A stretch of DNA of 64,000 nt from Mugil cephalus (GCF_022458985.1 NC_061774.1:19376697-19440696), one strand, 5' to 3'; numbered from the stretch's first letter, positions 12,790-25,692 are shown. Numbers and translations are program-made. The notes: generated by a model not told the origin, from the letters alone.

Positions 12790-14234
12790 TGCTTGCTACT
12801 CCCCTGTGCGCACAGGTGCGTGTGGTTTTGTGGGTGTTTGGAAGTTTTCCGGGTAGAGTCGCAACTTCCATGCACGCACAGGTTATGCTCTCTCCTCCTT
12901 AAACACATCCTTTAAGCAGGTTTCCTTTGCAGAACCTGCGCTTATTTCGCACTCAGACGCTTGTTTTCGCCCGCTGACAGACAATGACGTGTTTGTTTGC
13001 TGCACAATTTTACAATTCCTCCCGCTTTCATCCGCGCCGGCGGCTCTTTTTGGCAGCGCCGCTGTCGGCGTTTGAAAGGTGAAAATACTGTGGAGGGGAA
13101 AACTCGAACAATACCAGAAGGCTGACTTCCTGCACTCTTGAGGGGCTCAGGTGTTAGCAGCTCGGTATGCGCTACACACGCGCACACCACATCCTGGCGT
13201 TACTGTATGCCAACTGGAGTGCCTACTATTGCAGCTTAATACGTTGCGTAATCCGCAGCCTAAGACATAATTAGTCTTTCTCACTTCATACCATTTCCCA
13301 CCTTGCACCTTTCCTCACCTCTCGCTGACTCTCTGCTTAGAAACTCCCCGGTGGCTTCTTCCTTTTAAATAGCAGTAATCAACACTGATGTTCGGTTAGA
13401 CCCCTCTTCAAGGCATTAATCAGATTGGATTGTATTGCAATGCCACTGGGGGTTGTTCTAACTGATATTCTTTTGACAAGGACACAGAGCAAAGAGATCC
13501 TTTGATTGAGAGTGATCGGCCTGTAATGGTTAATTGAGGCAATTCCTCATCATGCCCCTTTGTCTTACCGCCACCTTTCTTCTATTTCCCACCTCTTTTG
13601 GCACCGTCTTTTTCTCTTTGGCTGCGTTTCCGCCTTAAATCTGAGCTGAATGTGAATAGCGTCACAGTATCGTCCCTCGCCCCATTCCGCTTCCCCGTGT
13701 TTTCCCAAGGTCGATACATCTCAGTCTAATTCACTTTTCTTTGATGATAAAAGTCCCAACTTTAGCCAAATGTCCATCTCCGTCTGGAGTTGAGATTTAT
13801 CTCAATTACTTCTCCGCCGGTGTGTCTGCCAGCTTCTAAACACGAGTATCGGTGTGCCAGGTACACCCGGGGAGGCGCGGTAAATCTTTTGATGTCTTGT
13901 GAGTATCCAGTGGCTATACGCAGGGGCTGTAAATTCCCTTAAAGCGGCACGCGGCTTTATCCACAACAGCGGGAAATCCGGCCCCTGACAAGGAGAATGT
14001 GGACTAATCTACCGACTTTTCAATAAACATGCCGAAATACTCTTAAACAACACATAAACTGGTGTAAATCCTCTCCCCCAATGCCGGGCAATAACAGCAG
14101 TCTTTCTTCCGAGTCGTGCTCGAGTGAGGATGAATAAATCAGTCCCGTCCTGTCTTTATTGTTAATGATAGATTGGCGGCTATTTAGAGCCTGTCTCTGC
14201 GAACGTAAGACAAGCAGATCCTGAGTACACATAC

Positions 14235-14905
14235 TGAGCATGTCATAAAAGGGGTGGGGGGGAGGGGAGGGGGAGATGAGGAAGGGATAGAGGGGATTGA
14301 AGATGGAAGTCGACGGGACCAACGCAGGAGAGAAGAAAGAGTAATATCCGGGGACACGCGGGGGGGGGAAGAACAGGAATCCGTATTGAGAGAGAGAGTC
14401 CTGGCTGACTCGTCATGTCCTTGTGCAGGATTTATGAGCTCTAAGATCAGGGACAGGTTTAGGGCAGAAGAGCCGGGAAGAGGAATTGATAGGAAAGTGA
14501 AAGGAAAGCGCGAAGAAATACAAGGATGGGGATAGTGATAGCGGGGGCCGAAATTCAGGCCTAAGCAGGCTCCGACCGCGCTGTAAGGTTGAGACGTCCC
14601 TCCCGCATGATGTCAGGCGACAGGAGGAGAAATGGCAAGGCCACGAGGAACGGAGGGATGGAATAAAAAATTGGCTGCGCGGGGGGGGGGGGGGAACGGA
14701 GCCCGGACATTACCGAAAGGGTCAGGGGTCGCTCATTTGATTAAGGCTTCGCGAGGTAGGGGGCGAGATTCCGGGGAGCGTAAACGCAAAAAAAAAAAAA
14801 AGAAAGCAAAGGACGGGAGGAAAAAAAATAGGAAAGGGAGCAGGAGGAGAGCAGGAGATCAAGTTAGGGGGAGCAGAGAGCAGAGGAGTAGCTAGAAGAG
14901 GCGAG
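14235..14905. repeat. Purine-rich, G-run-rich block
   Basis: About 670 bases in which the + strand is dominated by A and G, including G-runs at about 14257-14265, 14361-14369 and 14680-14693. It has no coding character; the lysine- and arginine-rich open frames are composition artefacts. Confidence 0.75.
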
Positions 14906-17512
14906 AGAAAAGGTGTTGTTGGAGGGGGCTGAGGCCGTGTGGGTGGGGTAATCTGTCTGTGTCAGAGGGATGATGAAGGGGCCAGGAGGGAGAGCTCTGC
15001 AGTTCACCTTCTGGCCTCTGGAGGAAACACACTGACCCTGGCCCTCCCCCCCCCCCCCACCATGCCCACCTCCTTTCTCCACCGCCACTCCGCCAGCACG
15101 ATTTATGACGCGCAGGGTCGGGCCAGGGTTGCTCAGCCCGAGGACATTTGTGAATCTAGTTGTGGGCGGCGGTGCCTGTTTCGCGCGTGTGTGCGTGTCG
15201 AACAAAGTCACGTGCAAAGAAGGCTATTGTATGTCAAGAGGATGAGACGTTAGCGGCACCTGGGGAAAAGGGCAGCGGCAGATTTTTATCCCGAGCTCAT
15301 GGAGTGAACACGGACGCGTCCGCACATAATCCGGCATGACAGAGTTTGAAAGGAGAAAGACTGACAGAACCGGGAAAGCAAAAAAAAAATCAAGGGAAAA
15401 TGGGACAAGATGAATGAGGGAACAGTGGCTGGTGCTGCACTGCATACTAATGGAGTCTGCCCGTTGTCCATTTTTTATCATGATGTGACTCTGCGTGGTC
15501 AAATCACTCGCTGAATCTTTTTGAGGTGGAACAGGGAAAGGCAGCTAAATGACTTAGGGAGCCCATTATATCTATAAATAAAGAAAAAAAAAAAATCCGA
15601 AGACGTTACCTTGTGCTGCGGTGAATTCTGATTGGCCTTTTCTCTGTTTTTATGGCCGCGCTAATCGCTATTTATATTCATACAGTGTTTTAAATGACTG
15701 TTTACCCTCAGAGATGGAGCCGCACATAATTATCACCTGACTGTGCAGTTCCCCTTCGCTCTGCTCTCAGAAGTGTTTTAACCTCTGTTAGATACAGTAC
15801 ATCTAGCTGTGGTTTTACCACTTGCAGTTTTAATGTTTTGGTTCACACTCACCGCCCTCATCTGTCTCGTTTCCAGCAGCAGGCAGCGCATAGGCAAAAG
15901 TTGAGGCCCATCCGGTGAGCGTCATTTAACAGGGCCGTGCCCAACTTTCTGTCAGTCAAATTGGATTTCAGTTCAAACAATCGAATGCTCCCTCATTTCC
16001 TTCCCCTCATGTGGACCGTGCCACCTAAAAATACGTCCGCGTGATTCTCGGTGATGATTCTGACGACATTAAAAGTCAGACGCAACACGGGAACGTATAT
16101 TTTGAGGGTTTAAGAATCGTTCGCGACAGCCGTGCACGTTGCAGGACGTCAACTCAGCCTCTTTGCGTTGCTTCTGCGCATAATGTCCCTGAACTTCCGC
16201 CCGTTTTACCGCGTTACTGTCACGCCCACTGGCTGACAAAGATAACAAGAAAGAACGAGCTCCTCGACCTGAGGAATCTTAGGCGACCGAGGAGTCTCCG
16301 GAAGATGATTTGACTCATCGACTTTCAGGGACAGCCCTAACATTTAGAGAGGCAGCTGCTACCTTCAGGTGTTGGTGGGGGAAATACAGAACTCAAAAGA
16401 GAGTGAGCCGCACAGACGTGGTGTTACCAGGTCTGTTACTAAATATGACTCAAAATGTCAGTTGGATGTGTCACTAGGAAACCATATATACCATATTTTT
16501 TCCTGTACCTTATTTCCGCCATTTATTTTTTTGATCGATTGTGCCTTATAAAAAATAAAATATAAGTGGCTTTTGTTGCCGTAAAGTCTTTCGAGGCTAG
16601 CTAGAGGTAAATGGATTTATACATTAACCTGACATGATTCAGTCATAAACCATACGCATAATGCATTTATGACGCTGGAGAAATGCAAAAAAAAAAAAAA
16701 AAAAATGTGGCTTATTGCCGCTGATGCTAAGTGAAAGCAATCAAATGGAATTGGTGGAACGCGGCGTGAGAGGTGAGGGTTGAGTCGAGGAATATTATTG
16801 GCGCGGTCGAGCCAAAGGGCTATTCTCCGTATGGAGATAAGACGCGGATGAAGGACGCGCCTCATCCATAACAGATGATGCACAGTCTGCCCTGACCTTT
16901 AATACCTGAACTTACCTCTCTGCCTCTCTCCCCCCCTCCCCCTCCCCCCTCCCCTCTCCCTCTCGACTCGCCATCTAGTGCGCAGCTCCGCTCCAAGGAG
17001 AGTTCAAGTATACCCCGTTCGTGGCAGAGTCCACGCGTGCTGCGCGGATACAGGCGAAACACATGCGCTCACGCGGGCGCGTTTGAAGTGTGGACGCCCA
17101 TTTATAATGCACATTTGCGCAAGCGTCAGATGTCAAAAGTTCACTGCGGCACCCTGCTCACATCTAATGTGACAAATAACTTCTTCCTCCAGTTGCATTG
17201 TTCTAATCCCTTTAGTGGGCTGTGGAATGGAAATATAATTACATTTCTGTGGTGCAGTGCCTTTGATAAGACAGCTGCTTGCTGAGCTGAATGTCTAACC
17301 GAGTTGGATGCCTCTCGGAAGCCACCTCTCTGCCTCTCTGCACTTCTCCCCCTTACTCGCTCCTCTCCATCTCCTCTCTTCCCTTTTCTCCTCTTTCCCC
17401 CCCCCCCCCACCCCACCTCCCTCCCTCGCTACTCCTTTTGTCACTATCATCTCCAAAAGCTCATTCTGCCTCTCTTTCTCTCTCTCTCCCTCTCTCTCTC
17501 TCACCCACCCAG

Positions 17513-17667
17513 GTATTGCGGTGGATAAAAGAGGTGTCGTCTACTTCGTTGATGGCACCACCATTCAGAAGATTAATGAGAGGGGTTTGCTCTCCACTGT
17601 GATTGGCTCCAACGGGCTGATGTCGACGCAGCCGCTGAGCTGCGACGCGCGCATGGACATCAGCCAG
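17513..17667 (+). CDS. tenm1: Teneurin-1, coding exon A of this window (NHL repeat)
   Basis: This is the first tenm1 exon visible. It starts with two bases completing a glycine codon, after a C/T-rich tract ending in CAG, and encodes [16 protein letters not shown], a typical NHL propeller blade of teneurins. It ends DISQ before the donor gtaagc. Teneurin-1 is a large type II transmembrane synaptic adhesion protein, and this part lies in the extracellular NHL beta-propeller that binds partners in trans. Residues 1-51 of the 1416 seen here. The end phase (0) matches the next exon. Confidence 0.95.
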
Positions 17668-20610
17668 GTAAGCTAATAATGCTGCTGAGATTAAATGACT
17701 GGCGGAGGCAAGGGGTTCGGCTCTGAAATGTTCCCCCCGTCGCTTATACAATCCATGGAGTCTGGAGCAGGATTTCTGCATCGACTAATTGGTCACTAAA
17801 TGAAAACGGCAATGAATCACAGAGTGTTTGTGTTGGTGGCTTACAGCCTGTTATTGTTTTGTCAATTTACATCACCGAGGTTCTTCTGCAGAAACTCTTT
17901 GTGGTTTTGTGAAGGTGTGCATGTGTGTGAGAGAGAGAGAGAGAGAGACAGCGTGTGGTAAGACCAAAGACAGCTACTTCACAGGTTTGATCCGCCAGCC
18001 TTCAGATCACTCTGCTAACTTATACCAGGCCTATTAGAGCAGAGGATGAATTATAGATGAGCTGCTGGCTCTATAGAGGAATCTCTGCCCACACAGAGGG
18101 ATGCGAGCGTCTGCGTATGTGTGCGTGCGTGTGTGTGTGTGAATATGCGTGTTAAGGCCAGGTGAATTCTCAGAGGAGCTATTGTGTATCTTTAAAGGGG
18201 TCCGCGCTGCCTCGCGGTGCTTTCGTCTGTCATTGGTCTGATCACGTCCAATCGCACTCGTCCTCCACCTGTGTTTGTTCTTATAAACCGCGGTGACCTC
18301 AATGTGCCGAGAGTATTGATGGAAACTCTGCCTCGGAAAAAAAAAACTGAAAAAAAAAAAAATACATCTCTGCCCAGTGAAGAACACGCAGTAGTGTTGG
18401 CCTCATTTTAGAGCACGAAACTCCAACAACTTTGAATCGCCTTCACTTTTTGTTATAAAATTAAATGTGTAATGGTTTTTGGTCATGGTAATGCAGCTTC
18501 ACAGAATGATGTGGTGTTATGAAGCGTGTCACTGGATATCGGGTCCTTGATATCGCAGCGGTTCGTTCACGTCGAGCCGCAGCCAATGCTGAAAACGTAA
18601 CACCTTTTCTGATGGGAAACCTTTGGACACTCCAAATTCACTAGATCAGAGGTCTTCAATGGCCGAGGACCCCAAACTGATGGAGAGATTAACAGTAGTG
18701 ACCCCCTCCCTAGTATATGTGTTCTATATTAAACTTGGCCTAGTGCTATTTATAAATATACGTTATTATTATCATTTTACATTCAGTATTACCCCTCATC
18801 CCTTTACTAAAATATACTGGATTCATGTTAACGTGTGTTTAAAGATATTTAAATTTGTGGGAGTAAAATTAAAAATATATATATATATAAAATGTCCAAT
18901 CAACCAAAGATTTTGCGAACCCCTTGCAGTGCCTCCGCTGACCCTAGGGGTTGTGGACCCACTGTTGAACACATATCCACTAGATCCAAACTTTTATGTA
19001 TACTTTTATGTATTTTTACAACCCGGTTGCTAACTTGGTTGCTAACTAGCTACCTTGTTCTCATGACTTACAGTGATGTGAAAGTTCTCCAGACCATAGC
19101 ATATCCAAAAAGCAAAGCAGAGTTTTTGTATACGTCACTTCCCATAGACCCCCGTGTTTTTATGAAATCTGCAGCTCGTCCGCACCTGTGCACGGCAGCC
19201 AAGCTAGTCTTAGCTGTCTTTCTTATATTAGTCGAAATTCTAACAAATGATAAGTCTTCCAAAAACCCACAGCAACCCCTAGTCCTGGAATGCACGGCCC
19301 TCCATATGTCACCGTGATTCAAACTACAATAAACCAAGGCAAAGGCAACTGAAATGTGGAGTCTGTAACCTTCACGTTGCAGAAACCACAGATGGTACTG
19401 ATCAAGACTTAACAACGTCAGTTCTCCAGCTGCTTCTCAATACTGTATAATTCTACTTAGTTTATGCTATGTATAATCTTATTCTGCCAGATTTCTGATA
19501 AATGTTGTGCTACATTTATCGGACAGCTGCAATTATCAAAAGTTATATAAAATCAAGTTTGGTGGTCATTTCGTAGCATAATGGATAGTTATCATTTGCA
19601 TAACGTGTATTTTGGCACCTTAACATTATCTTAGTACGTCTATACCTTTTACTTGAGTTAGGATTTTGGATGTAGAACTTTTTAATGAGTCTTTCTCCTC
19701 TGTGGCACGGCTACAAAGGATCTGAATACTTCCTCCACCGCTGGCGCCTGCCCACACAGACATTGCATTTCTCAAATTACCAGTACCTACGTTGTCAGTG
19801 AGCCAAAAAAATCCGTCCGCCCGGAGAACACGAGCGCACAAGAAAGCTGTGACTGCACAAAAAAATAATTTTGAGTCCAGCTTGACTTTTAATTGAGCAG
19901 AAGACGCTCCGTGCGCGGGTCAGCCTGACTTCCAGAGGCGGCCGCCAGTCATCAATTCAAAAGTTCAATATCATGAGCGGGAGAGATTTGATTCGTGCCC
20001 TCTTTCCAGAGACGCGTTGAGTCCCGCTTGATGAATCCCTGCACCTCTTAAAATGGGATTTCGGAGCAAACCCCTCTTCTGCCGCTCATTTGACAGAGCC
20101 TGTAATTGGACATGTCAGTGGCAATTTAACATGATCCATTTATTTACCAATCCATCCTCGGAGTCATCAATCACCTGACGAACCACCTTGTCTCCGCGGC
20201 TTGAGCGCCGCGTCTGTGGGATGACAGTGATGTGGGCGGCCGTGCGCTGGTGTGGGTTTGTCTTGCTCTGACCCCCGCGGCGCTTCGCGGACGGGGTGTG
20301 CTATTTGAGCAGGCAGCGATCACGGTTATTGGATGACATTTGGAGTGGTGCCGGAGCGAGCCGGTGTGAGCCTTGAATAAACACGGGAAGGCTCCCTGCC
20401 CGCCGATGACCTTTGCATGCGCGGGGAGGGTCAGGAGGCCTAATACTGTGTTATTAAGGAGGCATTATTTGTATCACCTGTAACCGACTCTTGCGGGCGA
20501 TCGCCGCAGAGGCTTTCTTTCTGTTTTTTTTTTTGTTTTTTTTTTGTTCCTCCCGTTTGATGGAGGCGCAATAACGGGCGTTTGCTCATGTGTGCGTGCC
20601 GTTCCCACAG
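17668..20610 (+). other. tenm1: tenm1 intron A-B
   Basis: Intron of about 2.9 kb with gtaagc donor and cacag acceptor. It contains a (GA)n run near 17930, (GT)n near 18125 and a hAT-like repeat at 18647-18970. AT/GC-balanced unique-looking sequence lies at 20050-20200 and 20380-20480. No coding potential was seen. Confidence 0.85.
18647..18970. mobile_element. Short hAT-like nonautonomous element
   Basis: The left end cagaggtcttcaatggcc and the reverse complement of the right end (ccactgttgaac) show imperfect inverted similarity (CAG..GGTC, ACCCC). This is typical of short hAT-type elements in fish. The internal 18806-18920 segment recurs in reverse orientation at 32030-32152. The element carries no intact gene. 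Confidence 0.6.
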
Positions 20611-20694
20611 GTGCGTCTGGAGTGGCCGACGGACCTGGCCATTAACCCGCTCGACAACTCCCTCTACATCCTGGACAACAACATCGTCCTGCAG
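20611..20694 (+). CDS. tenm1: Teneurin-1, exon B (NHL repeat)
   Basis: An 84-base exon, phase 0 at both ends, bounded by a cccacag acceptor and a gtaaag donor. It encodes 28 residues starting [13 protein letters not shown] and ending NNIVLQ, a blade segment almost invariant in vertebrate teneurins. Residues 52-79 of the partial product. No oddities were seen. Confidence 0.95.
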
Positions 20695-21124
20695 GTAAAG
20701 GCTGAAAATCCTGAAAGCCTCGTCTCTTAATCACCCTCAGGGCTCACGGCACTGCACCGTAGGTAGGTAGGTGGAGGTCGCGGTGGAAGGGAGCGTAATA
20801 AAACGTTTCTCGCAAATTGCGGTGCTGTCAGCGCAGGTGCATTTAGTGTAAGTGAGGCCGCGAACACAAAAGAAAGCAAAAGAGCACCTTGTTGAAAAAA
20901 AAATAACACGCTATCAGCGCTCCCTGCAGGAGTTGTTTTGAGGAAAATGTCACTCACGAAATTTTAATGAATCGCCCGTGTGAGCATGTAGCCCGCAACA
21001 GCTTAATGAGTCAATAGATTATTTAGAGACGTGTGACGCTTTGTTATAGTCGGAGACTTTTTGGTGGCTGCTCTTTGACACCAATAAGAAATGTTTTTTT
21101 TGTTTTTTTTATTTCCCCCCTTAG
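20695..21124 (+). other. tenm1: tenm1 intron B-C
   Basis: A 430-base intron between the gtaaag donor and a T-rich tract ending in ttag. A small GTAG tandem lies near 20759. Nothing else was recognised. Confidence 0.9.
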
Positions 21125-21319
21125 GTGTCAGAAAGTCTTCAGGTGCGTATTGTGGCTGGACGTCCCATCCATTGCCAGGTCCCGGGCATTGACCACCACC
21201 TGGTGAGCCGGGCAGCGGTGCGCGCCACGCTGGAGGCCGCTAAGGCCATCGCCCTGTCCCACCTCGGAACTCTGTTCATCGCCGAGACCGACGAGAGGCG
21301 GATCAACCGCATCCAGCAG
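21125..21319 (+). CDS. tenm1: Teneurin-1, exon C (NHL repeat)
   Basis: A 195-base exon encoding 65 residues (80-144), phase 0 at both ends. Visible motifs are [14 protein letters not shown] and [16 protein letters not shown], the latter a classic NHL strand pattern. The reading frame would run on past the exon, but homology breaks exactly at CAG/gttgct and resumes in exon D with VSTNGEIS. That donor lacks the usual purine and G at +3 and +5, so it is weaker than the other tenm1 donors here. Confidence 0.93.
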
Positions 21320-23973
21320 GTTGCTGCAAATAACACATGCTCTTAGGAGAGGGCAGCTATCAGTGATGTTTTTTAATGGAATCAGCTTCTTCTCATTTTG
21401 GAGTAAAAATAAAGTTTCTACTCTCTAACGTCCAAAGTAACCAGCTATACACAGTTATATTTTAGTTCAGATACACAAACAGAGACCCCTTTTTCTTTTT
21501 TTTTAAGAAAAATAAACTATATTCCCAACAACAACACAAAAATGCAGCAGGAGTAGCTGGCTATTTTAATGCGGCCATTGATTTAAATTTCCTGCTACAC
21601 CTCTTGCTGCTTCAGGGTTTTCCAAAACCCACTCACAGAGATCACAGAGCAAGGGCACTCGCGAAAATGCTTTCTACATCCCCAGCAAAAAAAAAAAAAT
21701 GACAACCGGAAAAACCAGCTCAGCTGGAGATGAGACCGGCGATCCATCTGGCCTCATGGCAATAATTTACCACCACACTTGTTGCATTACGTCCCGCTGC
21801 GGTCAGGTTGTTTGCATAACAAATGCTGTGCGGCGAAGCGGCGTTCAGAATCTGTTTCTTACACCCGGATTTAAAAAAAAAAAAAAAAAGAAAGAAACTC
21901 TGATGTAACCAAAAAGAAAATAAGAAAATATATATATTTTTTTTTTGTCCATTAACTCCATTAGCAGGCAAGCGTGTGATCAGAGCACTGCAGCATTTTA
22001 GCAGCAACGCCACAAAGATACTGCCTGCTGGACTCAATCAATAGCCTCTTTGTGGTCTCCAGCACCACGCTGGGCCCATGTGGAGGCAGACAGAAACATA
22101 AAATACCTCAGATGCCTTTTTGATGGGGACTGACCAGCCATGCTGGAAAGGGCAATGAAAAGACTTTCTTATTTTACTGTATTTGTCACATCTATCTTAC
22201 ATTCGGCCTTTCTTGGCCTTTATCAAGCGTCTCGGGATCATTCAAACAGAAAGTCGAAGTAGAAGTGAAAAAGTCTACCTGCGGACGTTTATGCCGAGTT
22301 CCCGCACTCTCTCTGCAACAAGGACGGGTTCGTCCACTCACGCGTGAAGTACAAATTGAAGTGAAATGAGTGACAACGCGCGATGATGATTTACTCGCAC
22401 GTGCAAGTACAGTCTGATGCTAAAACTAAATGAAACACCGTTAAAAATTGACACGCAAATTAAATGCCGTGCTGAATCTTAAATGACTGACGCCAGCTCC
22501 GTCTTGTGCTGTTCGGCCAGCAAGTGTGTTTTCTTTCTTTTTTCTTTTTTTTTTTTTTCCCCTCAGTATAATAAGCCCCATTAAATGTGGACGTGCCTTG
22601 GCTGCAGCAAGTATTTAGGCAGCGCTTTGGCACTGCCTCAAGGTCTGTTCCCATCGTCCAGGCATCTGTCCATCACGTCGAAAGAGAACATTTTGCCCTG
22701 AACATCAGGGACCACACATGCACAACCAGCGTGTGTGTGTGTGTCGACGTTTCGCTTCGATCTCGTACGGAGGCAGCGATGTCGGTTGTTGGGTGTAGCA
22801 TTGGTGCTTTGAGGTGCATTAAAACCCACGATCGTTACATCCCATAATTAGCTGCGCCGTGGCTGTGTTTGTTCAAAATAAGGGCAAATGGCAACAAAAA
22901 AAAACTGTTTTTCTGTGAAGCAGAGGCATATTTTTATGGAACATTTATTGCAAAGACCTTTGTTGTTATTATTTTAAATCAAAAGCTTATATTTAATATA
23001 TTCCACCCATCTCTGGAAACGAATGTATTGTCCTAAGCCAAAGTCATGAAATGCTTTTACTCGTAAGCCTAAAATTAGGGCGCAAGGATTTTATTTTACT
23101 CTAGGATGCTTGTTGAATACAGATTTAAGATTTTTTTTTTTAACATTTTGTGGAAATACGCTTATGCACTTTCTAGGTGAGAGAGAGATGAGAGGATCGA
23201 TGCCACTCTCCTCCTGTGTAAATTATTTATGAAGCTAAAGGTAACAGCTGGTTAGCTTAGCGCCGACTGGAATCAAGGGGAATCTGATACCCAGGTTCTG
23301 TCCAAAGCGAAAAAACAAATCAACCGTTAAATGTTATAGTTTTACACATAACAGACAGAGCATATTAATTATTGAGCTTTAGAGGTGCCATATAGACAGG
23401 TAAGAATTACCAGAGGCTCAATCTGGGGGGGGGGGGAATGAAAGCAAATTCACAGTAATACAGTGCAGCATTATAAAAGACAAGTAAAATTAACTTCCCC
23501 CGAGTGATAATAAAGTTCATAAAATTTAAATCCAAACACATCATCTGCCCCAATTATCTTCCATAAATGCGCGCACCTCTTGGGCCAGTAAAGAGGCCTC
23601 ATCCTCCCCAGATTAATCAAAATCAGAGTGTTGGCGTAGCAGTTTTCACCTTCATTTATAGGCCTACCCATCAGGGCAATGAGTTTAATTTGTTTGGAGA
23701 TTTAATGTTGCGAAGATTTGTCGGATCAGTCGACGAAGCCCTATTTAGGCCAAGCCGGGGAGATGTGCTCATGCGCCGGAGATGCTTTTGTTTTTCTTCT
23801 CATTTGATTTTAATATTTTATAATATTTTTTAATCTGCGCTGTTGAAATGCCATCATTATCCCGCTCGTCGGAGAGATGTCGAACATTATCTCGTGCTTA
23901 ACAGCGATGCCCCGCGGCATTTGGCAGCCCTTTGTGACTTTTTTTTTTTTTTTTTCTCTCGCAAACTCCACAG
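21320..23973 (+). other. tenm1: tenm1 intron C-D
   Basis: A 2.65 kb intron ending in a 20-base T tract before the acceptor at 23973. It contains poly-A runs near 21687 and 21872 and a common fish interspersed repeat at about 23236-23385. No coding sequence was recognised. Confidence 0.85.
23236..23385. repeat. Common fish interspersed repeat fragment
   Basis: It contains agctggttagcttagc and ggttctgtccaaag, then gagctttagaggtgc, typical words of an abundant percomorph dispersed repeat. It lies wholly inside a tenm1 intron. Confidence 0.45.
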
Positions 23974-24061
23974 GTGTCCACCAACGGGGAGATATCGGTT
24001 ATCTCCGGAGCCCCCACCGACTGCGATTGCAAGATAGACCCCAACTGCGACTGCTTCTCCG
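23974..24061 (+). CDS. tenm1: Teneurin-1, exon D (NHL domain, cysteine cluster)
   Basis: An 88-base exon (residues 145-173 plus one base of Gly174). It encodes [12 protein letters not shown] followed by the cysteine cluster [12 protein letters not shown], a teneurin hallmark within the NHL domain. The acceptor is ctccacag and the donor gtgggt. The end phase (1) fits exon E, which starts with two bases. Confidence 0.95.
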
Positions 24062-25692
24062 GTGGGTCATCAGGCGCGCACGCACGGCACTTGCCATGTG
24101 AACGCGGGATTAAATAATGTTCTGAGTCTAATAGGATTAAAGTACTAAACAGCACTTTAAAAAATATTTCAGATCATATCAAATTTGGCCTGGTTTAGAA
24201 GTATATTTAAGGGGGCGGGCGGGGTGGGTGGGGGGGGGGCAAAGGAAAAGGAGCATTTTAATAGCGTATGTGATTTGATGCAGCCAGTATGTCTTGATAT
24301 CGAGGGAGGAAATCTCGCCGTCTGCGAGTCCCTGCTGGCCGGTAATTTTATTAGCACAGCTTGAGAAGAACTTTCCCTCTCTTGTCTGCCTTCCGCACCG
24401 TTTCTTTTCTGTCTGAATTATGAAAGTCGGAGGGAATCGCAACGGCCAAGAAAAAACCTCTTTGACTCTCCTTGAAAACAGTTAAAAGTGTTGATAATGC
24501 CGTTTATGTGACTGATGGCAGAGCGGAGAAGAAAGAAAAGAGCGTTTATAATCTCACAGTGGGCAATTTGTGAATGCGTTTGTATATGTTTGTGTACAGA
24601 CGGCGCTTGTGTGTGTGTACGTGGCGATTTATTTGTGTTCGGAAAGGATGCTCCTCCTTTGCAGAAACCTCCAGCTAAATTTCAGTAGCTCAAGAGACAC
24701 CTTTCAAATCCATTCAAATTACAGCTGGTGGAAGAAAAAGCCGACTCCTAGCTGCTGATTTTTATTTATTTTTTTACTGGTTGGTGTATCATGGAAGGGC
24801 ACCTGAAATGTAATAAAAGGGAGAAGGAAAGGACCAAACAAATAAGCAGATGTTCCTTTGACAGTTAGGCCAGGCTTCCATTGTAAGTGTCAGAGGATGT
24901 GATTTTATCATTTAATTCCGCTCATAAAAATCTGCCTCTTTCTATTCAAAATGGAGGGAAGTGTCTCTCCCATGCTACAAGCCAATGGGCTGTAACCATC
25001 CCTATTTCTTGGGTTGTACTTTGCATATTTTCAATCATGTCTTGCTGTTAACAGATGATTACTCTCTTCAGAGGCTTTTCCGTTTCCATCCCTTCGCCGT
25101 AAACACTCACGCAGTGTCTTTGAACGGGCGCACGCATGTGAGCGCACACCCGCGAATACATAACGGACACGGGTGCACGCACGCACGCACACACACACAC
25201 ACACACTATAGTGCAGGAACGTACACACACACATGCCGTGCATGCTGTCAGGAGATAAACTGCCACCCTGCTGTCTGTACAGACCCATCAGAGGCCTCGG
25301 GCCTACTGCTGACAGCATCTAAAGGCCTTCACCCGACTATTATCCTGCTGTGCTACCGAACGCATCTGGATGCAATGAGTCAACTACTACCACCATCTGA
25401 TAAGGCGGAGGTCACAATCAAGGTGGCCATATCCACTCCACTGGGAGCCCACAGTCTCCCAACAAGTCCGGGTCCTGAGCCAAACTGATAAACGCTTAAG
25501 CGACACCATGGGGTCTTAATATTTCGCAAACCTTGTGTGTGTCGGTTATGATGTCGCTCTTTGGTACAGACAGATTTTTATTCCTCGGGGTGTTTAGAGA
25601 CGGGGGAGATTTTAGTTATTCTATTTTGTCGATAAAGAGTTCGCCATTACTGAAATAATGTGTTCTTGTTTTTTTTTTTTTTGTCTTATCAG
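24062..25692 (+). other. tenm1: tenm1 intron D-E
   Basis: A 1.63 kb intron. It carries a G-rich run near 24210-24240, an (AC)n/(CACG)n microsatellite at about 25180-25210 and a T14 tract just before the acceptor. An open frame of 175 codons overlaps the (AC)n tract and has no recognisable protein character. Confidence 0.85.

Larger units (their letters stand above)
1..17512 (+). other. tenm1: Large upstream intron of tenm1 (no coding exon found)
   Basis: The first tenm1 exon in the window begins at 17513 with two bases of a split glycine codon, so the transcript must enter from the left. Teneurins have a preceding exon ending in a conserved GDGGKAVEA-type segment, and I could not find it on the + strand here. 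The stretch holds decayed transposons (about 1.7, 2.15, 3.66, 4.8 and 8.7 kb), CpG-dense patches near 7.0 and 12.1-12.4 kb, a purine-rich block at 14.2-14.9 kb and one exon-like ORF at 9.96-10.13 kb. Calling all of it one intron is inference; an unrecognised short exon is possible. Confidence 0.7.

Noticed and set aside
24961..25488. A 175-codon + strand frame
   Set aside because: It runs through an (AC)n tract giving His-Thr repeats and lies in a tenm1 intron; no protein-like segments.
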